Shown one piece after another: positions 7,310 through 16,125 of a stretch of 64,000 bases of DNA (positions are counted from its first letter, which is position 1; each line of letters opens with the position of its first letter). A model generated the notes under the pieces. It had not been told where the DNA came from. It did not search any database and saw only the letters and a list, made by a program, of their open reading frames with translations. This stretch comes from JAAOIF01 sp965217125. GTDB taxonomy: Bacteria; Pseudomonadota; Gammaproteobacteria; PS1; Pseudothioglobaceae. The position numbers and the translations under genes are program-made. Location: the NCBI GenBank assembly GCA_965217125.1, contig OZ244244.1, forward strand, positions 682,001-746,000, in the 5' to 3' direction.

Positions 7310-8533
7310 ATGGCGTTAATTATACAAAAATATGGTGGCACTTCGATAGGCTCGGTTGAGCGTATTCAAGCCGTTGCTCAAAAGATTAAAACCCTTAAAG
7401 ACAAAGGCAATCAGTTAGTGGTAACGGTTTCTGCTATGAGCGGTGAGACTGATCGCCTAACTAAGCTGGCGCATCAGATTCAAAATATTCCATCAGCCAG
7501 AGAAAAAGATGTTTTATTGACCACAGGCGAGCAAGTAACGATTTCATTGTTATCAATGGCGCTACAACACTTAGGTTGTAGTGCGATTTCTTATACTGGT
7601 GCGCAGGTGTGTATTATTACGGATTCGCAGCATGGCAAAGCACGCATTAAATCGATTGATAAGCATCGTCTTTTGCAAAGCTTAGATGATGATAAAGTAG
7701 TGGTAGTAGCTGGGTTTCAAGGGGTAGATGAAAAAGGGCATATTACTACTTTAGGGCGTGGCGGCTCAGATATTACGGCAGTAGCATTAGCAACAGCACT
7801 CAAAGCCGATGAATGTCAAATTTACACCGATGTGGATGGGGTCTACACTGCCGACCCGCGGATTGAGATAAATGCCAGAAAAATAGATGTGCTTAGCTAT
7901 GAGGAGATGTTAGAGATGGCATCGTTAGGCTCAAAGGTGTTGCAAATTCGCTCAGTTGAATTTGCATCAAAATATCAAGTGCCATTAAGGGTATTGTCAT
8001 CCATTATTGACAACCCGATAGGCACATTAATTATTAGTGAGGAAAATATTGTGGAACAAGCTATTATTTCAGGAATTGCACATAATAAAGATGAGGCAAA
8101 ACTCAGTTTAATCGGAGTGCCAGACGAGCCCGGCATTGCTTATAAAATACTCAGACCCATCAGCGAGGCAAATATTGAAGTAGATATGATTGTGCAGAGT
8201 GTTTCTGCGCGTGAAGGTTTGACTAATTTTGCATTTACCGTGCATCGGGACGAATTTGATAAAGCAGAGAAAATCCTACAAGGCATTTGCACAGATTTAA
8301 ACGCTAAAGCAGTGCAAACTGACAATAAAGTGGTTAAAGTGTCATTAGTAGGAATTGGTATGCGCTCACATGCTGGCATTGCGACTAAAATGTTTGAGGT
8401 GCTACATCAAGAAAATATTAATATTCAAATGATTGCCACTTCAGAGATTAAAATATCGGTAGTGATTGATGAAAAGTATTTAGAATTGGCGGTGCGCTCG
8501 TTGCATACTGCTTTTAATTTGGATAAAGAATAA
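7310..8533 (+). CDS. lysC: aspartate kinase
   Basis: Aspartokinase phosphorylates L-aspartate, the first step toward lysine, threonine, methionine and diaminopimelate. The 407-residue protein has the N-terminal kinase signature KYGGTSIG (about 7-14), the TTLGRGGSDITA motif (about 145-156) and two C-terminal ACT domains from about 265 on, which bind the feedback effector. The length suits the monofunctional lysine/threonine-sensitive class; no homoserine dehydrogenase is fused. It opens a plus-strand run that continues to cysE, with ilvE 25 nt downstream. Confidence 0.96.
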   Translation: MALIIQKYGGTSIGSVERIQAVAQKIKTLKDKGNQLVVTVSAMSGETDRLTKLAHQIQNIPSAREKDVLLTTGEQVTISLLSMALQHLGCSAISYTGAQVCIITDSQHGKARIKSIDKHRLLQSLDDDKVVVVAGFQGVDEKGHITTLGRGGSDITAVALATALKADECQIYTDVDGVYTADPRIEINARKIDVLSYEEMLEMASLGSKVLQIRSVEFASKYQVPLRVLSSIIDNPIGTLIISEENIVEQAIISGIAHNKDEAKLSLIGVPDEPGIAYKILRPISEANIEVDMIVQSVSAREGLTNFAFTVHRDEFDKAEKILQGICTDLNAKAVQTDNKVVKVSLVGIGMRSHAGIATKMFEVLHQENINIQMIATSEIKISVVIDEKYLELAVRSLHTAFNLDKE

Positions 8534-8558
8534 TTTAACAATAAAATAAGGAATAAAT

Positions 8559-9491
8559 ATGTCAGAATTTTCTGATAGAGACGGTTTAATTTGGATGGAT
8601 GGCAAGTGGATTGATTGGCGTGATGCTAAGGTTCATGTTTTAACTCATACGCTACACTATGGCATGGGGGCGTTTGAAGGTGTTCGTGCTTATCAAACCG
8701 ACAAGGGACCTAGTATTTTTAAACTTGAAGAACACACTGATCGTTGGTTTAATTCAGCCCGTATTTTGGGTATGAAAATGCCGTTTGATAAAGAGACTTT
8801 AAACCAAATACAAAGACAGGTTATTACTAAAAATAACTTAAAATCCGCTTATTTGCGCCCTATGTGTTTCTACGGGTCTGAGGGTATGGGTTTGCGTGCT
8901 GACAATCTACGGGTGCATGTTATGGTTGCAGCTTGGGAGTGGGGCACATATTTAGGAAAAGACAATATGGAAAAAGGCATTCGTATTCGCACCTCAAGTT
9001 TTGTGCGTAATCATGCTAATATTGTTATGAGCAAAGTTAAGTCAAATGGCAACTATATCAATTCAATGATGGCATTGCAAGAGGCCTTAGATAATGGTTG
9101 CGATGAAGCATTATTGTTAGATGTTGATGGATTTGTGGCTGAAGGCAGCGGTGAGAATATATTTATTGTGCGTGATGGAGTGCTTTATACGCCTGATTTA
9201 ACATCAGCTTTAGCAGGAATTACCCGCGATACAATTTTTACTTTGGCGGGTGATTTAGGTTATAAAGTTGTTGAAAAACGCATTACTACAGATGAAATAT
9301 ATCGTGCCGATGAAGCTTTTTTTACAGGCACAGCAGCTGAAGTAACCCCGATTCGTGAGTTAGACAATCAAATAATTGGCGCAGGTGTTTGTGGGGCAAT
9401 AACCAAACAATTGCAAGAGCTGTATTTTGATTGTGTTTGTGGTCGTAATGACAAGTATAAAAAATGGATTATTAAAGGAGTGTGTCAATGA
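8559..9491 (+). CDS. ilvE: branched-chain amino acid aminotransferase
   Basis: A class IV PLP aminotransferase that makes Val, Leu and Ile from their 2-oxo acids with glutamate. The 310 residues show the class features: HYGMGAFEGVRAY near the N-terminus, the PLP Lys in SKVKSNGNY (about 155-163), EGSGENIF (about 196-203) and GTAAEVTPIREL (about 263-274). A GGAATAAA ribosome site precedes the ATG. It overlaps the following zinc-finger gene by 4 nt (ATGA). Confidence 0.95.
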   Translation: MSEFSDRDGLIWMDGKWIDWRDAKVHVLTHTLHYGMGAFEGVRAYQTDKGPSIFKLEEHTDRWFNSARILGMKMPFDKETLNQIQRQVITKNNLKSAYLRPMCFYGSEGMGLRADNLRVHVMVAAWEWGTYLGKDNMEKGIRIRTSSFVRNHANIVMSKVKSNGNYINSMMALQEALDNGCDEALLLDVDGFVAEGSGENIFIVRDGVLYTPDLTSALAGITRDTIFTLAGDLGYKVVEKRITTDEIYRADEAFFTGTAAEVTPIRELDNQIIGAGVCGAITKQLQELYFDCVCGRNDKYKKWIIKGVCQ

Positions 9492-9679
9492 CTAGATTTG
9501 TAGATGATTTTCAGCAAAAACATGTAAGTTTTAGTATGGTAAAAACACAAGATTTGCCAGCACATTGTCCGCCTGTAGAAGCGCAAAAATGGAATATGCA
9601 TCCTAAAGTATTTTTAAAATTTGATGCAAAAGGTCTGGCAAGTTGCCCATATTGCGGTGTAAGTTATAAATTAGTTTAA
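9488..9679 (+). CDS. zinc-finger domain protein (zf-CHCC type)
   Basis: A small protein (63 residues from the ATG at 9488) with a C-terminal zf-CHCC-like motif: HCPP, then HPKVFLKF, then CPYCGVSYKL. This domain is also found in the NDUFS6 subunit of respiratory complex I and in stand-alone bacterial proteins of unknown role. The ATG is preferred over the GTG at 9482 because AAAGGAG ends 7 nt before it and it overlaps the ilvE stop as ATGA. Confidence 0.85.
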   Translation: MTRFVDDFQQKHVSFSMVKTQDLPAHCPPVEAQKWNMHPKVFLKFDAKGLASCPYCGVSYKLV

Positions 9680-9694
9680 TCAGTTAATGTTATT

Positions 9695-10210
9695 ATGGCT
9701 AAATCTTTAACTAATATTGTCTTAGTCGGACCGATGGGAGTTGGTAAGACTTCAGTAGGTCGCCGTCTTGCCCTTGCATTAGAGCGAAATTTCTTTGATT
9801 CTGACTTTGAAATTGTCACCCGCACTGGTGTTTCCATTGACTATATTTTTGATATTGAAGGCGAAGAAGGCTTTCGTCTGCGCGAGATGAAAATGCTTAA
9901 AAACTTATGTGCTATTCCTAATGCTGTTATTGCTGCCGGTGGCGGTGTTGTTATCAAAGCAGAGAATAGAGAATTATTAAAACAAAGTAGTTTTGTGGTG
10001 TATTTGTCTGCAAGTATTGAATATTTGCTGAAACACACTGAAAACTCAAAAAAAAGGCCGCTACTTGAGCGCTCAGGCGACCGAGAGCAAACCATTCGCG
10101 ATTTAGTTGATGCTAGAGAGGGTTTTTATCAAGAGGTTGCGGATTTGGTGATTAATACCAATGGTAAAAAGCCATACTCTGTTGTTAACGACATTAAAAA
10201 GGCAATCTAA
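9695..10210 (+). CDS. aroK: shikimate kinase
   Basis: AroK phosphorylates shikimate in chorismate synthesis. The P-loop GPMGVGKTSVGRRLA is at about 11-25. The shikimate-binding DSDFEIVTRTG (about 36-46), GGGV (about 80-83) and lid arginines in KKRPLLE (about 118-124) are in place. The length of 171 residues is normal. No aroB follows, unlike the common aroKB pair; a TolC-like gene comes 2 nt later. Confidence 0.95.
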   Translation: MAKSLTNIVLVGPMGVGKTSVGRRLALALERNFFDSDFEIVTRTGVSIDYIFDIEGEEGFRLREMKMLKNLCAIPNAVIAAGGGVVIKAENRELLKQSSFVVYLSASIEYLLKHTENSKKRPLLERSGDREQTIRDLVDAREGFYQEVADLVINTNGKKPYSVVNDIKKAI

Positions 10211-10212
10211 AT

Positions 10213-11586
10213 ATGAAATATCTTTATCCAATGTTGATTTTTTCTGTGATTTTTCAAGTGCAAGCTATGAATCAATATGAGTTTGTTGAACGCCTTAAAA
10301 GCACTCATCCTTTTTTTAGCCAACAAGCTTTGTCCAGCAAAATTAAGCAGGTTGAAAAACGCGCTACTACAGCAAACCAAGATTGGATTATTGGCATTAA
10401 TAGTAATTATAAAAATGAAGATGCAAGCGATATTGTAAATTCTACTTATTCAAAATTAGATACTACTTCAGTTAATATTTCAGCCACAAAAAAATTGCTT
10501 AAATCAGGTAGTAACATCACTTTTAAACGCAGTTTGATTGATACTAACAAAGATATAAACACCACCCGTAATCGATTTTCAGTGGATTATAGCTATCCAT
10601 TATTGCGTGATAGTAATGGCATTAACGACCGACTTAATACCGATATAGCACAAATTGCGATTGAGCAAAACGCCTTAGAAAGGGCCGAGCAAGAGGAGGA
10701 TTTTATCCTACAAAAACTTAAAGATTTTATTGACCTAGCTTATGCACAAGAGCAATTAGCAATTAACCAGAGCCGCCTAACCTTAGCTAATCAAGAATTA
10801 AACTTAGTAAAACAAAAGTTTGCCGCCTCTGTGGTCGATAAGGTTGATGTATTATTGCAAGAAGATGCCTATCAAGCAGCACAACAACAATTATTGCAAG
10901 CGCGACAATATTTAGCTGTATTGCGTCATAAAATTGCCACTAACTTAGCGCTTGATTTTGAGCAAGCATTTGCTAAAATTAATTTGTATAAAGTAGTTAG
11001 ACTGAGTAACAAACACAGTAAAAATCAATTATTAACCAACAATAGGCTGATAAAAATTATCGATTTAGAGCGGCGCGCTGCAAAACGCCAGTTAAGCAGT
11101 TTTAAAAATAAGGATTTGGCGCAACTGAACTTAAATTTGAGCCTTGCCAGCGAGGGTGAAAATAACAATTATTCAAATTCTATAAAAAATCAAAGTCCAA
11201 CCTGGGATATTGGCCTGGATTTATCTTATCCCTTAGGCGGCATTCAAAGCAGTAGCGATATTGCAAAAACACAATTGCAATTAGCACGATTAGAACAACT
11301 TAAACAACAGCAGCTGTTAAATCTTTATGCACAGGCCAGCGCTCTTCGAGAAAAGATTGATTTGCTAATGCAAACACTTGAATCCAATAAAAAACAAATT
11401 AAAATTGCCAAAGCGCGCACCATTGAAGAAAAAAAGCGCTACAGCAATGGTAATGGCGAGGCAAGTTTTGTGATTAATGCGCAAAATAATGAGCAGAATG
11501 CACAGTTAAACTACGCACAAGTGGCAACTGATTATCAAAAATCAGCACTTGAATATATGGCAACATTAGACCAACTAACACCATGA
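10213..11586 (+). CDS. TolC-family outer membrane efflux protein
   Basis: A 457-residue protein with a short N-terminal signal peptide (MKYLYPMLIFSVIFQVQA) and the long Ala/Gln/Leu-rich coiled-coil stretches of outer membrane efflux proteins (about 130-230 and 330-450). The strand regions FSVDYSYPLLRDS and DIGLDLSYPLGG are placed as in OEP repeats. It should form the outer membrane channel of an exporter, but no inner membrane pump or adaptor is next to it. It overlaps the M61 peptidase gene by 4 nt. Confidence 0.85.
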   Translation: MKYLYPMLIFSVIFQVQAMNQYEFVERLKSTHPFFSQQALSSKIKQVEKRATTANQDWIIGINSNYKNEDASDIVNSTYSKLDTTSVNISATKKLLKSGSNITFKRSLIDTNKDINTTRNRFSVDYSYPLLRDSNGINDRLNTDIAQIAIEQNALERAEQEEDFILQKLKDFIDLAYAQEQLAINQSRLTLANQELNLVKQKFAASVVDKVDVLLQEDAYQAAQQQLLQARQYLAVLRHKIATNLALDFEQAFAKINLYKVVRLSNKHSKNQLLTNNRLIKIIDLERRAAKRQLSSFKNKDLAQLNLNLSLASEGENNNYSNSIKNQSPTWDIGLDLSYPLGGIQSSSDIAKTQLQLARLEQLKQQQLLNLYAQASALREKIDLLMQTLESNKKQIKIAKARTIEEKKRYSNGNGEASFVINAQNNEQNAQLNYAQVATDYQKSALEYMATLDQLTP

Positions 11587-13343
11587 GCAAAGGAAAAATC
11601 TTTTATAAAATCACCCCTAAGGATTTACACGCACATATTTTTCATGTTGAAATTAAGCTTGAAAATGCCAATCTATTAGGTCAAGTTTTCTCTTTGCCTA
11701 ATTGGGTTCCCGGTAGTTATTTACTGCGTGATTTTGCCAAACATATTGTTAGCATCAAAGCACATAGTGGCGAGCAGGCAGTTATCCTTAAAAAATTAGA
11801 TAAAAATCATTGGATTGCCCACCCAGGCTATGCTATTTTGACGATAGCCTATGATATTTATGCCTTTGATTTATCAGTGCGTTGTGCTTATTTAAGCAAG
11901 CAACGCGCTTTTTTTAATGGCAGCAGTGTGTTTCTACAGGCCGTTGGATTTGAACAACTGCCGTGTGAGTTAAGGATTGATTATCCTATTGCAAATAATC
12001 TCAGCAAATGGCGCTGTGCCACCACATTAAAAGCAGTATCTAAACATAAAGATTTTGAGGTGTATGCAGCGGATAATTATCAAGATTTGATTGATAACCC
12101 GGTAGAAATGGCTGATTTTACCCGTTTTGAGTTTGCGCTTAATAACATCCCTCATGCAATGACAATTAGCGGGCAACACACAACTGACATTAGCAGATTA
12201 AAGGCTGATTTACTCAAAATTTGTCAGCATCATATTGATTTTTTTGGTTGCACACCGTTTGATGAGTATCTATTTTTAACCTTAGTAAGCAGCAAAGATT
12301 ATGGCGGATTAGAGCATAAAAAATCCAGCAGTTTGATTTGCAGCACAAAACAATTACCCACGCTTGACAGGGTGGATATTGACCCTGATTACAGCCGGTT
12401 TTTATCGCTCTGTTCGCATGAGTATTTTCATGCGTGGTGGATGAAAACCATCAAACCAGCATGCTTTCATCAATTAGACTTAAATACCGAGAACTACACA
12501 GAACAGCTGTGGATTTTTGAAGGATTTACCTCGTATTATGATGAATTGTCGTTACTGCGCACTAAAATTTTGTCAGCAACACAATATTTAACTTTGTTTG
12601 CGCAAACTGCCACCAAAGTGCAAAAGTGCGCAGGTAGGCACAAACAATCATTAGCTGAATCCAGTTTTGATGCTTGGACTAAGTTTTATCAGCAAGATGA
12701 AAATGCCTCCAATGCCATTGTCAGTTATTACAGCAAAGGTGCGCTGTTGGCATTTGTATTAGACATCGAAATTCGCAAACGCACTGATGATAATAAATCA
12801 TTAGATGATGTGCTCAGATTAATTTATCAACAATATCAGCAAACTGGATTAGAAAACGATACCGTGCAAAAAGTCGTAGAACACCTCACTCAAAGTAACT
12901 TTACTGAGTTTTTTGATGCGTATTTGTATGGCGTAGCAGAATTGCCACTCAAAGCCGCATTTGATTATGTAGGCATTGATTTGCAGTTCGTCCATAAGCA
13001 AAATGATTTATCCAAGTTTGGTATTGCCATTAGCAAAAACGCTGAATATGCTACTGTTAGAGAAGTTTTTGATAAAACTTGTGCGCAAACAGCAGGCTTA
13101 TATGTGGCTGATAAAATTACCCATATTGACAGCAGTAAAATCAGCGCCAATGATTTAGCTGTTAAAATTGATAGTTATGCTAAAAACTCTACAATTCAGT
13201 TAGATGTTTTAAGAGATGAATTGCCACTCAAGCTCAGCGTAACCATTACCGACAGTGCAAAAACCCATTGCACTTTAAGCATTAACAATAACCCAGACCC
13301 GCAAACTTTATATCGGCAACAACAATGGTTTTACCAAAAATAA
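11583..13343 (+). CDS. M61 family glycyl-aminopeptidase-like protease
   Basis: A 586-residue metalloprotease of family M61. The N-terminal beta domain (about 1-170) contains the NWVPGSYLLRDFAKHI signature. The zinc motif is HEYFH (about 279-283) followed by W-W-M-K-T-I-K-P. The downstream Glu lies in WIFEGFTSYYDEL (about 314-326). A C-terminal PDZ-like domain spans about 475-570. No signal peptide is seen, so it is probably cytoplasmic. It overlaps ttcA by 19 nt. Confidence 0.92.
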   Translation: MSKGKIFYKITPKDLHAHIFHVEIKLENANLLGQVFSLPNWVPGSYLLRDFAKHIVSIKAHSGEQAVILKKLDKNHWIAHPGYAILTIAYDIYAFDLSVRCAYLSKQRAFFNGSSVFLQAVGFEQLPCELRIDYPIANNLSKWRCATTLKAVSKHKDFEVYAADNYQDLIDNPVEMADFTRFEFALNNIPHAMTISGQHTTDISRLKADLLKICQHHIDFFGCTPFDEYLFLTLVSSKDYGGLEHKKSSSLICSTKQLPTLDRVDIDPDYSRFLSLCSHEYFHAWWMKTIKPACFHQLDLNTENYTEQLWIFEGFTSYYDELSLLRTKILSATQYLTLFAQTATKVQKCAGRHKQSLAESSFDAWTKFYQQDENASNAIVSYYSKGALLAFVLDIEIRKRTDDNKSLDDVLRLIYQQYQQTGLENDTVQKVVEHLTQSNFTEFFDAYLYGVAELPLKAAFDYVGIDLQFVHKQNDLSKFGIAISKNAEYATVREVFDKTCAQTAGLYVADKITHIDSSKISANDLAVKIDSYAKNSTIQLDVLRDELPLKLSVTITDSAKTHCTLSINNNPDPQTLYRQQQWFYQK

Positions 13344-14074
13344 CATTGCCTAAATTATTAAGCAGACCGGTAGGTCGCGCTATTAGTGATTTTGCTATGA
13401 TAAAACCCGGCGATAAAATATTATTGGCAGTTTCAGGCGGCAAAGATTCACTTTCATTGTTCTACATTTTGCGACATTTTCAACGCCATGCGCCGATTGA
13501 TTTTGAGCTCGGCACGGTTACCATTGACCCTCAAGTTGAAGGTTTTGAACCACAAGCACTTGAGGCTTTTTTTAAGCAATTTGACACGCCTTATTTTTTT
13601 CAAGAATTTCCGATTATGCAACAAGCCAAACAGAGTATGCGTGGTGATTCTTATTGCTCATTTTGCGCGCGTCTAAAGCGTGGACTTATGTATAAAGTTG
13701 CTCGGCGTGAAGGCTATAATGTGTTGGCACTCGGGCAGCATTTGGATGATTTGAGCGAGAGTTTAATGATGTCAATCTGCCATAATGGTAAAATTCAAAC
13801 CATGAAAGCACATTATATAAATGACGCTAAAGATTTGCGTATTATTCGACCTTTAGTTTATGTGCGTGAGCGACAATTAGCAGATTTTTCCAAAACTGTG
13901 AAGTTGCCGATAATTGCTGATTCTTGCCCTGCTTGCTTTAATATGCCAAGCGAACGCCAGCATTTTAAACAATGGTTATTAACAGAAGAAAAACGCCATA
14001 CTAATTTATACAAAAACCTATTAAGTGCGATGAGACCAATGTTAGACCAAAGCAAAAACTTGTTAAATGATTAA
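13325..14074 (+). CDS. ttcA: tRNA 2-thiocytidine biosynthesis protein TtcA
   Basis: TtcA thiolates cytidine 32 of certain tRNAs, using ATP and a [4Fe-4S] cluster. The PP-loop SGGKDS is at about 39-44. The conserved CSFCARLKRG (about 108-117) supplies the paired Cys and the later SCPACF (about 200-205) a third. At 249 residues it is on the short side but complete. The start lies inside the end of the M61 gene, and its stop overlaps the acyltransferase gene by 8 nt. Its cluster links it loosely to the isc genes downstream. Confidence 0.92.
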   Translation: MVLPKITLPKLLSRPVGRAISDFAMIKPGDKILLAVSGGKDSLSLFYILRHFQRHAPIDFELGTVTIDPQVEGFEPQALEAFFKQFDTPYFFQEFPIMQQAKQSMRGDSYCSFCARLKRGLMYKVARREGYNVLALGQHLDDLSESLMMSICHNGKIQTMKAHYINDAKDLRIIRPLVYVRERQLADFSKTVKLPIIADSCPACFNMPSERQHFKQWLLTEEKRHTNLYKNLLSAMRPMLDQSKNLLND

Positions 14075-14906
14075 ATTAATCCTTGTTTTTTTCTCAATTT
14101 TACCCCTTAGATTAAATCATTTTATAGGGAGCTTGATCGGTCAATATTTGTATTTTACTAACAGCTATTCTAAGCGTGTTGTTAGTAAAAATATTAAGAT
14201 TTGTTTTCCTAATTTGAGCAAAATAGAACAACAAAAACTCATCAAAAACTCACTGATTGAAACAGGCAAGGGTTTAAGTGAATCTGGCTTTATTTGGTTT
14301 AATAGTTTCGAGCATAACGCTACATACATCTTAAAAACAAAGGGCATTGAGCATCTTAATAGCGAGCAAAAAACCATTTTATTAGTGCCACATTTTGGCT
14401 GTTGGGAGATTACTGGCAGGGTGTTATCATTAACAATGCCACTGACATTTTTATACAAACCATTGAGAAAATCAGAGCAAGAAAAATTTTTAATTTGTAA
14501 AAGACAACAGGGCAATTTATCAATGGCAACAGCTGACAAAAAAGGCGTGATTAAACTCCAAAGAGCCATAGCACAAAACCAGCTAATCGGTATTTTGCCA
14601 GACCAAGACCCTGGAGAAGATGGCAGTATTTTATCGCCATTTTTTAATTATGATGTGCAGACGATGACACTGTTAGCTAAACTAACCAGAAAAAACAATG
14701 CTAAAGTGCTGATGACTTGGGCTGTTCGTTTGCAAAAGGGCAGGGGCTATGTGTTGAATTTAGCGCCCATTAACATTCTGTCAAAATCGGCTAATCTACA
14801 AGATGATGTAGCACTGATGAACCAAGCCATTGAAGATTTAGTAAAAACCCAGCCCGAACAATATTTGTGGAATTACAAACGATTTAAATCTATAATTAAA
14901 TATTAG
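14067..14906 (+). CDS. LpxL/HtrB-family lipid A acyltransferase
   Basis: A 279-residue late acyltransferase that adds a secondary acyl chain to lipid A at the inner membrane. It has an N-terminal hydrophobic anchor, the catalytic H-x4-(D/E) motif as HFGCWE (about 109-114), LYKPLR (about 131-136) and the later DQDPGEDG segment (about 178-185). It is somewhat shorter than the E. coli enzymes (about 305). The exact acyl chain and order (LpxL or LpxM) cannot be decided from sequence alone. Confidence 0.9.
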   Translation: MIKLILVFFSILPLRLNHFIGSLIGQYLYFTNSYSKRVVSKNIKICFPNLSKIEQQKLIKNSLIETGKGLSESGFIWFNSFEHNATYILKTKGIEHLNSEQKTILLVPHFGCWEITGRVLSLTMPLTFLYKPLRKSEQEKFLICKRQQGNLSMATADKKGVIKLQRAIAQNQLIGILPDQDPGEDGSILSPFFNYDVQTMTLLAKLTRKNNAKVLMTWAVRLQKGRGYVLNLAPINILSKSANLQDDVALMNQAIEDLVKTQPEQYLWNYKRFKSIIKY

Positions 14907-14924
14907 TCCTTGTATAATTTAGTT

Positions 14925-15623
14925 ATGAAATTTATTGAAGATATCCAAAGCGTTTTTGAGCGCGACCCCGCAGCACGACACAGTTTTGAAATTATTACTT
15001 GCTATTCTGGAGTGCAAGCGATGTTGTTTTATCGTTTGGCACATCGATTGTGGCTGTTGAAACTTAAATGGCTGGCTCGATTTATCTCGATGTTGGCGCG
15101 TTGGATAACAGGCATTGAAATTCACCCTGGCGCGTCTATTGGTCGGCGTTTTTTTATTGACCACGGCATGGGCGTGGTAATTGGTGAAACGGCTGAAATT
15201 GGTGATGATTGCACGCTTTATCAAGGCGTTACTTTGGGTGGCACGACTTGGCAGCAAGGCAAGCGTCATCCAACCCTTAAAAATAATGTGGTGATTGGCG
15301 CAGGCGCTAAAATCTTAGGTCCTATTACATTGGGCAATGATGTTAAAGTGGGTTCTAATTCAGTGGTGGTTAAAGCAGTTAACGATGGACTAACGGTTGT
15401 CGGTGTGCCTGCACATGTGCTAAAAGACTCTAAAATTAACACCCATGGTTTTGCCTCTTATGCAGTCGGCAGTGATGTTGATGACCCTACAGGCAAAGCC
15501 ATTAACTCAATTTTGGCACATCTTCATAAGATGGACGCACAGCTCAATAAAGTCTCTAAAGAGCTTGATATAACAGATCAAGAAGACATTAATATTGACG
15601 ATTTAGAGATTGAAAGTAAGTAG
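14925..15623 (+). CDS. cysE: serine O-acetyltransferase
   Basis: CysE makes O-acetylserine for cysteine synthesis. The C-terminal part holds left-handed beta-helix hexapeptide repeats with the signature IHPGASIGRRFFIDHGMGVV, then VIGETAEIGDD and the catalytic-loop GVTLGGTTWQQGKRHPT. The ATG at 14925 is preferred over the TTG at 14910. It stands just upstream of iscR, so cysteine supply and Fe-S assembly genes are adjacent, as in many proteobacteria. Confidence 0.94.
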   Translation: MKFIEDIQSVFERDPAARHSFEIITCYSGVQAMLFYRLAHRLWLLKLKWLARFISMLARWITGIEIHPGASIGRRFFIDHGMGVVIGETAEIGDDCTLYQGVTLGGTTWQQGKRHPTLKNNVVIGAGAKILGPITLGNDVKVGSNSVVVKAVNDGLTVVGVPAHVLKDSKINTHGFASYAVGSDVDDPTGKAINSILAHLHKMDAQLNKVSKELDITDQEDINIDDLEIESK

Positions 15624-15639
15624 AAAATAATATTGCAAT

Positions 15640-15680
15640 TTTTACTTGACTAAAATAGTTGGTTAAGTATATAATGATAC
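15640..15680 (+). promoter_or_regulatory. iscR promoter with IscR-type operator
   Basis: TTGACT (15646-15651) and TATAAT (15670-15675) with 18 nt between them form a strong sigma-70 promoter 30 nt before iscR. The promoter lies in acttgactaaaatagttgg followed by ttaagtat, which fits the type 1 IscR box pattern. This suggests autorepression by [2Fe-2S]-IscR, as known in E. coli. The operator assignment is by pattern only. Confidence 0.65.
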
Positions 15681-15705
15681 CCTTATTAAAAATTAAGGAC
15701 TGTTT

Positions 15706-16125
15706 ATGCAATTAACAACTAAGGGTCGCTATGCGGTAACGGCAATGTTAGATTTGGCATCTAACAATACAGGCAAGCCAATTACACTGAATATCATTTC
15801 ACAAAGACAGAACATTTCCTTGTCCTATCTTGAGCAATTATTCGCTAAATTGAGAAAAGCCACATTGATTAAAAGTGTGCGCGGCCCCGGTGGCGGATAT
15901 TTGTTAGATACTGTGGCTAAAGACATTACTTTAACGCAAATTATTGAAGCAGTTGATGAAAATATTGATTTACGCCGTTGTAAAGGTATGAATTCTTGCC
16001 ATAATGGCAGACAATGTATCTCCCATCAACTTTGGTGCGATGTCAGTAAGCAGATTAGAGGGTTTTTAAGCAATAAAAATTTACAACAGGTCATCGACGA
16101 ACATCGATTAAATCAAAAACTATGA
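15706..16125 (+). CDS. iscR: Fe-S cluster regulator IscR
   Basis: An Rrf2-family repressor that senses the Fe-S state and controls the isc operon. The 139-residue protein has the N-terminal winged helix (MQLTTKGRYAVTAMLDLA; SLSYLEQLFAKLRK) and the cluster-binding cysteines in LRRCKGMNSCHNGRQCISH (about 90-108), with C-x5-C-x5-C-x-x-H spacing. It is preceded by an apparent IscR box and overlaps iscS by 4 nt. Confidence 0.95.
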   Translation: MQLTTKGRYAVTAMLDLASNNTGKPITLNIISQRQNISLSYLEQLFAKLRKATLIKSVRGPGGGYLLDTVAKDITLTQIIEAVDENIDLRRCKGMNSCHNGRQCISHQLWCDVSKQIRGFLSNKNLQQVIDEHRLNQKL

